From positions 992,001 to 1,056,000 of the forward strand of contig BPJP01000001.1 of the NCBI GenBank assembly GCA_026004675.1: a stretch of DNA of 64,000 bases, in the 5' to 3' direction. Of this stretch, positions 18,601 to 24,588 are shown one piece after another. Source of the DNA: Gemmatales bacterium. Its GTDB lineage: Bacteria > Planctomycetota > Planctomycetia > Gemmatales > Gemmataceae. Made by a program: the position numbers and the translations under genes. The notes under the pieces are model-generated. The model was not told where the DNA came from. It saw only the letters and a list, made by a program, of their open reading frames with translations, and did not search any database. The first letter of the stretch is position 1. Each line of letters opens with the position of its first letter.

Positions 18601-19260
18601 AACTGGTTTCTGTGCGGCAAAGCCGACCATTCCGGCTCAGTTTCCAGGACTCGCTTGCCGCTCTGGGCGGAGCTTTGGTCGGCATGGATGGCCATCCGAA
18701 AAACGAACCGGCACTCGATCCCCCGGTCACGATCAACCTCACAAGGTCGACCTTCTATCTTGGGGGGCATCTGCTGTTTTTGCGTACCAACAAAAGTCTA
18801 CGCGATCTGACGCCAGTTCAGATCAAAGCCAGATTCTGCCTGTTCGCAGCCAGTAAACAGAATGCTCTTATTCATCTGCTTGGTGATATGAATGAACGCG
18901 AGCCGGCGGCCGCGACCAAGTCGCTCAAAGCCAGGCTCGTGTGGGTGGTCGATGATCTGGGCAATGGTAATGCATATAATAATGTTAAGTTATACCTGGA
19001 TCATCAGCCAAAGAAGGACCTTATGCCTTCATTGATGCCTTACGACGAGGAAAAAATGGGAAGGCTTCACTCGCGAAAAAGTCACGACTGTGCAGTTCGC
19101 CCAGCCGCGCTCCATTCATCCTTCCTTCGAACAGGTGTCCCCTGGGGCGTTTAAAGTCAACAACGATTCGGAATTGCCTTTGGGCGCTCCTCTCGACCAG
19201 CTTCCTTCTCCGGTGCAGACCGAGGTGAGCCAGCCGATGCCAGAAAAAAGCGATGAGTGA
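15632..19260 (+). pseudogene. Ser/Thr protein kinase with extracytoplasmic beta-helix-like domain, about eleven +1 frameshifts
   Basis: Reading across frames gives one protein of about 1200 residues. The kinase domain has the P-loop IGMGGMAAVV, lysine AVKILPPELA, catalytic VVHRDIKPSN, the metal-binding segment KLVDMGLA (DMG replacing DFG) and YISPEQA. A membrane helix follows near 16740-16790, then about 730 residues of repeated short strands (FENCEF-like units) of beta-helix type. Frames change by +1 at 15680-15700, CCC 15798-15800, CC 16014-16015, TTTT 16069-16072, TT 16193-16194, CCCC 16456-16459, GGG 16621-16623, C5 16714-16718, near 16805, near 16922 and the A6 run near 19053. Bases 16989-19050 stay open. 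The start is uncertain. Confidence 0.7.
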
Positions 19261-19308
19261 CGACGACATCTCGTGCCACTCATCGCTCACATGCGGTTTA
19301 GACGGGTC

Positions 19309-19458
19309 TCAGCTCTTTTTCTTCTTGGTGGGCTTCTTTTTCTTGGCTTCCGCAGGCTTCGACTTCTTCGAAGCACTGCTTTTCTTCTTGCCGAAAATGG
19401 CCTCGTAGCCCTCGGCAAAATTCTTGGTTTCTGCCAGACCCACACGAACAATACTCAC
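19309..19458 (-). CDS. Small lysine-rich protein, GTG start
   Basis: A 49-residue protein starting with GTG at 19458; AAGGAGGAG lies just upstream and decides the start. The first half is SIVRVGLAETKNFAEGYEA followed by IFGKKK; the second half is almost all lysine, serine, alanine and proline. I recall similar short proteins in other planctomycetes, always with the conserved N-terminus and a basic tail, but I know no function. The lysine tail could bind nucleic acid or ribosomes. It lies between the kinase locus and the toxin-antitoxin cassettes, convergent with the former. Confidence 0.65.
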   Translation of the reverse strand: MSIVRVGLAETKNFAEGYEAIFGKKKSSASKKSKPAEAKKKKPTKKKKS

Positions 19459-19590
19459 TTCTGCTCCTCCTTCGGAAGAACGATTCCCAAAAGATGACCA
19501 ACCTGGCGAACCATACCCGTCGCAGTTCGTCAACAAGGCTTATTTTAATCAATGGTGCATGTTCGAAGCAAGAAGTCGTTGTCGCAAGGA

Positions 19591-19663
19591 CGAAGGGATT
19601 GGCGAGGCGTTGACCGGCGACCATCACTTCGAGCAACCTGGCTTCACGGCACTGCTGAAGTGA
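19591..19663 (+). pseudogene. Remnant of a PIN toxin gene, last 24 codons
   Basis: The in-frame end EALTGDHHFEQPGFTALLK plus stop is identical to the C-terminus of the two downstream PIN toxins, but nothing upstream matches a PIN domain. It is the leftover of a third module whose front was lost. Confidence 0.75.
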
Positions 19664-19902
19664 CCCGTTGGCCGTGGATGGTCGCGATCTGACGCCGCCA
19701 AGTGCGGTCAACCGGCAGCGCCATTCTGAGAGCCGGCCAGAAGAGGGAGGAAGGAACCGGGCGGTTCGTATATGATGATGGAGGACACGCCCAGACCGAG
19801 GAGGGACCGAAGGATGACTCTGCAAGGAACCGTGCGAAACGGTGTCATCGTGCTCGATCCGCCAGGCCAGCTGCCGGAGGGGACGAGGGTGAAAGTGCTG
19901 GT
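19591..19902 (+). repeat. Cassette-joint repeat, copy 1
   Basis: 312 bases matching 20358-20681 with few substitutions and one 12-base deletion after the toxin stop. It holds the toxin 3' end, the spacer and the antitoxin 5' end. Confidence 0.9.
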
Positions 19903-20032
19903 GGAAGATAGATCGGCATCGGCCCAATCGCTGCGCGATTTGCTCCTGGAATTCGCTGGCAGCTGCTCCGGCTTGCCGCACGACATGGCGGCCCAGCACG
20001 ATCATTACATCCACGGAACTCCCAAACGATGA
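19814..20032 (+). CDS. Antitoxin of VapB-like type (DUF104/AF2212-like N-terminus)
   Basis: 72 residues. The N-terminal half, GTVRNGVIVLDPPGQLPEG, is a small beta unit like DUF104/AF2212 antitoxins; the C-terminal half is a helix that should wrap the cognate toxin, ending HDHYIHGTPKR. The ATG at 19814 is preferred over an upstream in-frame one because the sequence before it is repeated spacer. It overlaps the following PIN toxin gene by four bases (ATGA), the usual toxin-antitoxin coupling. The first 30 residues are identical to those of the antitoxin at 20593. Confidence 0.8.
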   Translation: MTLQGTVRNGVIVLDPPGQLPEGTRVKVLVEDRSASAQSLRDLLLEFAGSCSGLPHDMAAQHDHYIHGTPKR

Positions 20033-20430
20033 AGCCGACCTTCGCGGACACGTATTACTTTATCGCCTTGCTCAGTCCGGACGACGACGGTCATGCTCGT
20101 GCCACGGAATTCGCTCGTGCTTTCAGCGGCCGAATGATGACCACGGCATGGGTCCTGACCGAACTGGCGGATGGTCTGTGTCGGCCACCGATTCGCGACC
20201 GCGTGGGTCTCTTCACTGAACGTTTGATTCAGGAGCCGGGAATCGAGATCGTACTGGGAGACGAATCCCTTTTTGCGGCTGGACTTCAGCTGTACCGCCA
20301 GCGTCCCGACAAGGATTGGTCCTTGACCGATTGCATCTCGTTCGTCGTCATGCAGCGCGAAGGGATTCGCGAGGCGTTGACCGGCGACCATCACTTCGAG
20401 CAACCTGGCTTCACGGCACTGCTGAAGTGA
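20029..20430 (+). CDS. PIN-domain ribonuclease toxin, VapC-like
   Basis: 133 residues with a complete PIN fold. The acidic site is Asp7 (FADTYYF), Glu45 (LTELADG), Asp101 (SLTDCISF) and Asp120 (LTGDHHF). VapC toxins are magnesium-dependent RNases that cut tRNA or rRNA when the antitoxin is lost. This copy is intact and is coupled to the antitoxin gene by an ATGA overlap. Its last 42 residues are the same as those of the second, interrupted toxin, while the first 90 differ strongly. Confidence 0.85.
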   Translation: MKPTFADTYYFIALLSPDDDGHARATEFARAFSGRMMTTAWVLTELADGLCRPPIRDRVGLFTERLIQEPGIEIVLGDESLFAAGLQLYRQRPDKDWSLTDCISFVVMQREGIREALTGDHHFEQPGFTALLK

Positions 20431-20681
20431 CCCGTTGGCCGTGGGCTGCCGGGGACCTCGTCGCGATCTGACGCCGCCGAGTGCGGTCAACCGGCAGCGC
20501 CATTCTGGGAGCCGGCCAGAAGAGGGAGGAAGGAACCGGGCGGTTCGTATATGATGACGGAGGACACGCCCAGACCGAGGAGGGACCGAAGGATGACTCT
20601 GCAAGGAACCGTGCGAAACGGTGTCATCGTGCTCGATCCGCCAGGCCAGCTGCCGGAGGGGACGAGGGTGAAAGTGCTGGT
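20301..20681 (+). repeat. Cassette-joint repeat, copy 2 (complete)
   Basis: 381 bases running from the toxin C-terminal codons through the intergenic spacer to the first 30 codons of the next antitoxin. Part 20358-20681 matches copy 1; part 20301-20458 matches copy 3. Confidence 0.9.
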
Positions 20682-20808
20682 AACGGAGGAAGCGGCGAGC
20701 CCCACCTTGCGTGAGCGATTGCGGAAACTGGCTGGGACCGTGGACGATCTGCCTGCAGACATGGCGCGCAATCACGATCACTACATTCATGGAGCGCCGC
20801 GCCGATGA
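20593..20808 (+). CDS. Second VapB-like antitoxin
   Basis: 71 residues. The first 30 are identical to the antitoxin at 19814; the toxin-binding half differs (TEEAASPTLRERLRKLAG) apart from the shared end HDHYIHGAPRR. The start at 20593 mirrors the other copy. It overlaps the second PIN gene by four bases. Because its toxin partner is broken by an insertion sequence, this antitoxin is now an orphan, possibly still binding its operator or cross-reacting with the neighbour. Confidence 0.8.
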   Translation: MTLQGTVRNGVIVLDPPGQLPEGTRVKVLVTEEAASPTLRERLRKLAGTVDDLPADMARNHDHYIHGAPRR

Positions 20809-20980
20809 CCGCTGTTTTCGCCGACACCTTCTATTTCCTGGCGCTGTTGAACAAACACGATGATGCCCACGACCAGGCTGTGAAGTACGTGGATACCATT
20901 GACCAGATGGTGACCACGGAGTGGGTGTTGACGGAATTGGCCGATGGCTTGGCCTCCTCCCGGCAACGGCACATGTTTAA

Positions 20981-22457
20981 CAGCCCGTTGTTTTAGTCGG
21001 TTTTGTGGTGAAACGGCGGCGAGGCGGCGGGAATATCCTTCCTCAATGAACATCGACCCAGCAAGGGTCGCGGACGTCTCCAATACATCACTATGGAAAA
21101 ATAGAACATCATAATGTAAAAATAGAGAAGCCTAAAAGCATACATAAGGCCCTGTAGGCTCCGCGGCGTGCCCACTCCGAACAACTTCCGCAGGATCAGA
21201 CTCAGGTTCCGCGCCGCCACCTGGATCAAATATCGCTTGGTCACCTTCTCCAGTCCGCGTAACCAACATCTACGCGCCCCGCCGGTCTCACACACATGGG
21301 CAAAACTTCGTTCCGTCAACTCGCTCCGCAGTCGTTGCAGCCGTTTGCCCCGCGCGCCACGCACGCGACGACGGTTCCCGTACACCGCCGCCCGATACTC
21401 CGGCGGCTTGTCGGTCCAGCGATGACGATGTCTCCTTTTCGGCTCCGGAATGTACGTCCGCCACTTCATGAACGCGCACATCTCCAGCGTGCTCGCCTTG
21501 TGATACCCCTTGTCGGCCACCGCCTCCTCGATCTCCACCTTCTCGCCAACGTTGATTTGCGCCTGCATCACACTGTCGCACAGCGTCTGCGCGTCACTAT
21601 GATCGGCCGGCGAGATCGTCGCCGCCAGCACCAGATCGCTCTGCATATCGACCACATGCTCGGCCTTGTACGCCAAGCGCGTCGTGCCGTCCTTCATCCG
21701 CGCAATCCGGCTATCGGCGTCGGTTTTCGACTCCCATTCCTCGTTGCTCACCTTCTTGTCCTTGCGGCTTTGGTCGAAGCGACGCAGGTCCTCATCATTG
21801 GCTTCTTTGATCCCTTCCGCTTCCGCCAAACGACGCAAGTACTCCTTATAGTCTTCCCCCGTCTCCTTGCGGACGATCGACTTCATTGCCGCGTTCGCCT
21901 CCAGCATGGTCGAGTCCACAGCCACCGTCTTGCCGTGGAGAAGCTTCTTGTCGGCGGCCAGACGCAACACAAACGCGAAGACTTGCTCGTGCACCTCCAG
22001 CGGCAACCGTTGCTGCGTCCGACTCATCGAAGAATGATCCGGCGTCCTCTCTTGCGGACCGTAGCCCAGAAATTCCGCCAGCGATCGGCTATCGCTGCAC
22101 CGCCAGGCAATGCCACGCTGCGACGACACCCCCTCGAAATAGCCCACCAGGATCATGCGAAAGTAGACGCCCGGCGGAATCGACGGCCGACCCATCACCG
22201 CATGATAGAACGGAGCACACAGCCGTTCGACCCAGTCATCGAAACCGGCTTCCGCCAGCAACTGGTTCAGTTTTCTGTAAAAGGGGTGACCCGGCGATTT
22301 CGGCAAGTCCGTGGTCGCCACCCACATCTCTTGTTGTTCGCGCTTGCGTTTACCCAGCGCCATTGCGACTCCTGTCGTTCGTCCCTGAAATCAGTGAATA
22401 ACACCCGCCAATATACCACGCCTGTCAAGCCCCCGAACCGACTTTTTCAACGGGCTG
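20981..22457. mobile_element. IS1182-type insertion sequence, 1477 bases
   Basis: The ends are CAGCCCGTTG (20981-20990) and CAACGGGCTG (22448-22457), extended inward by AGTCGGTT (20995-21002) and AACCGACT (22436-22443): a 22-base inverted repeat whose middle four bases differ. TTAA flanks both sides (20977-20980 and 22458-22461) as a target duplication. It holds one transposase gene and sits inside a toxin gene. The complete ends and intact transposase suggest a recent, possibly still mobile insertion. Confidence 0.9.
20993..22363 (-). CDS. IS1182-family transposase
   Basis: 456 residues with the N-terminal DUF772-like part (GRPSIPPGVYFRMILVGYFEG, RTPDHSSMSRTQQRLP) and a DDE catalytic domain: first aspartate in TVAVDSTMLEANAAM, second in VADKGYHKAS, glutamate in the ELTERSFAHV region. 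It cuts and pastes the element. The stop codon lies inside the left inverted repeat, as is common for compact elements. No frameshift or stop is seen, so it is probably active. Confidence 0.88.
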   Translation of the reverse strand: MALGKRKREQQEMWVATTDLPKSPGHPFYRKLNQLLAEAGFDDWVERLCAPFYHAVMGRPSIPPGVYFRMILVGYFEGVSSQRGIAWRCSDSRSLAEFLGYGPQERTPDHSSMSRTQQRLPLEVHEQVFAFVLRLAADKKLLHGKTVAVDSTMLEANAAMKSIVRKETGEDYKEYLRRLAEAEGIKEANDEDLRRFDQSRKDKKVSNEEWESKTDADSRIARMKDGTTRLAYKAEHVVDMQSDLVLAATISPADHSDAQTLCDSVMQAQINVGEKVEIEEAVADKGYHKASTLEMCAFMKWRTYIPEPKRRHRHRWTDKPPEYRAAVYGNRRRVRGARGKRLQRLRSELTERSFAHVCETGGARRCWLRGLEKVTKRYLIQVAARNLSLILRKLFGVGTPRSLQGLMYAFRLLYFYIMMFYFSIVMYWRRPRPLLGRCSLRKDIPAASPPFHHKTD

Positions 22458-22554
22458 TTAAGCAAACGCGGGATGAACTGCTGGCGGACGGCGCGGTCCG
22501 GGTCATCCACCTTGACAGGTCCCTCTATGAAGAAGGAATTCACCTCTACGCAGC

Positions 22555-22712
22555 GCGTCCCGACAAGGATTGGTCCTTGACCGATTGCATCTCGTTCGTC
22601 GTCATGCAGCGCGAAGGGATTCGCGAGGCGTTGACCGGCGACCATCACTTCGAGCAACCTGGCTTCACGGCACTGCTGAAGTGACCCGTTGGCCGTGGGC
22701 TGCCGGGGACCT
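22555..22712 (+). repeat. Cassette-joint repeat, copy 3 (partial)
   Basis: 158 bases matching 20301-20458: toxin 3' end and the first part of the spacer. The antitoxin half is missing, so the array ends here. Confidence 0.9.
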
Positions 22713-22759
22713 TATCCGGCGCTTCCTTGACAGCAGGTACTCGTTCAAGAGAGGGGCAG

Positions 22760-23853
22760 TCAACAGCGTTCGAACACGTTGCCCGGCAATCGGCGAATGG
22801 CTTTTTTTCATTTCCATGGTCATCAACGTTGCAGAGAGTTCATTCACTGGAGTATCCAAAGCACGGGCGATCCCGTCGACATGGGTGGGTTCCGCCAGGA
22901 ACTCCCAAATGCGGTGTTCGGTTTCGTCGAGGGCCGGCAGCGGCTTCGATTCGGTCTTGGGCGTCGTATTGGCGGCAACGCCTTCGAGTTCTTCGATGAT
23001 ATCGTCGGCACTTCGAGCGAGGATGGCGCCTCGGCGTATCAATTCGTTGGTGCCCGTGCTGGCGACGCTGTCGATGTTTCCAGGGATGGCAAAGACGACA
23101 CGCCCTTGTTCCGCGGCGTGGCGGGCAGTAATGAGAGCGCCGCTTTTTTTCCGCTGCTTCGACAATGACGACTGCCAGTGACATCCCGCTGATGAGGCGG
23201 TTCCGGGCCGGGAACATCCCTGCCAAAGGGGACATGCTCATGGCGGCTTCACTGAGCAAGGCGCCATGGTTTTCGACTTCGCATGCCAGTTCTCGATGCT
23301 CGGGTGGATAGATCGTACGCAGGCCGCCTGCGAGGACGGCGATGGTTCGACCGCCGGCAGCCAATGCCCCCCGATGGGCCGCGCCGTCGATGCCACGTGC
23401 CAGGCCGCTGATGACCGTGTAGCCTCGATGTGCCAGGCCGGCAGCCAGGCGTTCGGCGACACGCCGGCCATATGCGGTACAATGCCGCGAGCCGACGATA
23501 CCAATGGCCCGTTGGTCTTCTTTTGCTAATGTGCCCCGCAGGTAAAGCAAGTGGGGAGGGTCGGCAATTTCTTTCAACAGCGAAGGATACTCGTTGGATT
23601 CGAAAGCGATGAGACGAACGTTGTGATCAGCGACCAGTTCCAACTCGCGCGCCACAGGGACGTTGCGCATCGCGTCGTAAAGACGACGCGCCAGTTTTGC
23701 TCCGATTTGCGGGACATCGGCGAGTTGTTCGGGACGAGCACGAACAACAGCTTCCGCGGAACCGAAGCGATCCAGAAGCGCTTTTGTCAGCCTTGGCCCC
23801 AAACCAGGCACCAGCTTCAAGACAAGCAGATCGTGAATTTGGGGAGACGACAT
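22760..23853 (-). pseudogene. dprA: DNA-processing protein DprA, two +1 frameshifts
   Basis: Corrected, this is a 363-residue DprA: an N-terminal SAM-like part, the Rossmann domain with GIVGSRHCTAYG, SGLARGIDGAAHRGAL and SEAAM, and a C-terminal winged helix. DprA loads RecA on incoming single-stranded DNA in transformation. The first break is a T7 run at 23144-23150 (A7 on the coding strand); with six A the sequence reads EAAEKSGALITARHAAEQG. The second is T7 at 22802-22808; with six A the protein ends KKAIRRLPGNVFERC. As given, two fragments would be produced unless slippage corrects the reading. Confidence 0.8.
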
Positions 23854-23871
23854 GGGTGTTGCACAACGCTG

Positions 23872-24297
23872 TTAATCGCGGTGCACGGTCCGCTGGTGTT
23901 CATCCACTTTGTCGGGAGTGATGTGCCAGCCGCAATCATCGCACGCGGGGGCCTTTTCGAAACAGTCGTCACAAAAAAGAGGTCCGCCGTGGAAAAATTG
24001 CTCGAGACGGGCCTGGTCTTCTTTCGACAGCATCGATTCATCGCGAGGCAACGGAAGTTCATGGCCGCAACCTTCGCAGTTTCTTGAATTAAACTTTTGC
24101 AGCAGCGGTGCATAATGGTCATGAACGCCCCGCGACACGACACCGGAACCGTTGCACAATGGGCAAGCCATTCCTAGCTTGGAAGCGATCGCCTCTCGGA
24201 TAAATGCACTCTTATTGGGCAACTTATTGAGGAATTCCGCGAGTTTTTCTTCAACCTTGAACGCAACAACGGCGGTTTTCGGTTGCTTGCTGGCCAT
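23872..24297 (-). CDS. Ribbon-helix-helix protein with four CxxC zinc knuckles
   Basis: 141 residues. Residues about 8-42 resemble a ribbon-helix-helix DNA-binding unit (VVAFKVEEKLAEFLNKLP followed by SAFIREAIASKLG). The rest is zinc-binding: CPLC (45-48), CEGC (74-77), CDDC (109-112) and CDDC (119-122), with His residues near 125, 134 and 139. It is probably a small transcription regulator whose C-terminus binds metal. It ends 18 bases before the dprA start region on the same strand and may be co-transcribed with it. Confidence 0.65.
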   Translation of the reverse strand: MASKQPKTAVVAFKVEEKLAEFLNKLPNKSAFIREAIASKLGMACPLCNGSGVVSRGVHDHYAPLLQKFNSRNCEGCGHELPLPRDESMLSKEDQARLEQFFHGGPLFCDDCFEKAPACDDCGWHITPDKVDEHQRTVHRD

Positions 24298-24588
24298 GAA
24301 TTCGATCTCCTCTCAAACCACGAGATACAGTTTACCCAATGTCCCTGTGTTTCGCAATGATGTCATGACGTTCCTGTGGTGTCGGCTTTGTCACGAGACA
24401 GCTCGGGATGTGTTGGTGCGCGCTGGGGCACGGTAGGGAGTCGATGGGAGAAAGCTAGCTATTTTGTGCAGCTTATCTCCACCGTCAACAAACGGTGTTT
24501 TTAGTGACCGTCGTAACGTAAGCGCGACGAGCGAGCCGTCAACTGACGGTCAATTGGCGGCAAGGAAGAGGAATTTGTTGGTGCCGAA
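24298..24588. other. Intergenic region with small hairpins
   Basis: No gene is supported. ACCGT (24481-24485) can pair with ACGGT (24492-24496), followed by GTTTTT, a weak terminator-like structure. CCGTCA-AC-TGACGG lies at 24536-24549. The stretch 24519-24540 resembles the repeat at 58404-58425. Confidence 0.4.

Larger units (their letters stand above)
20805..22684 (+). pseudogene. Second PIN toxin, split by an insertion sequence
   Basis: Fragments 20805-20980 and 22462-22684 flank the element at 20981-22457. Joining them with one copy of TTAA gives 399 bases, an uninterrupted 132-residue PIN protein, one residue shorter than the intact neighbour. Acidic residues Asp7-equivalent (FADTFYF), LTELADG, SLTDCISF and LTGDHHF are all retained in the join. 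The first fragment alone ends in the element after about 63 codons and lacks half of the active site, so no toxin is made. Confidence 0.9.

Noticed and set aside
19298-20790. Two long minus-strand frames opposite the toxin-antitoxin modules
   Set aside because: They mirror the antitoxin and toxin genes, repeat with the joint copies and have no ribosome-binding site or domain.
21296-22684. Long plus-strand open frame of 462 codons through the insertion sequence
   Set aside because: It is the antisense frame of the transposase; only its last part (22462-22684) is real, as the 3' fragment of the split toxin gene.
10732-23853. Programmed +1 frameshifting as explanation for the frame breaks
   Set aside because: There are too many sites, in unrelated genes, without a common slippery sequence; over-called homopolymers or local decay are simpler.
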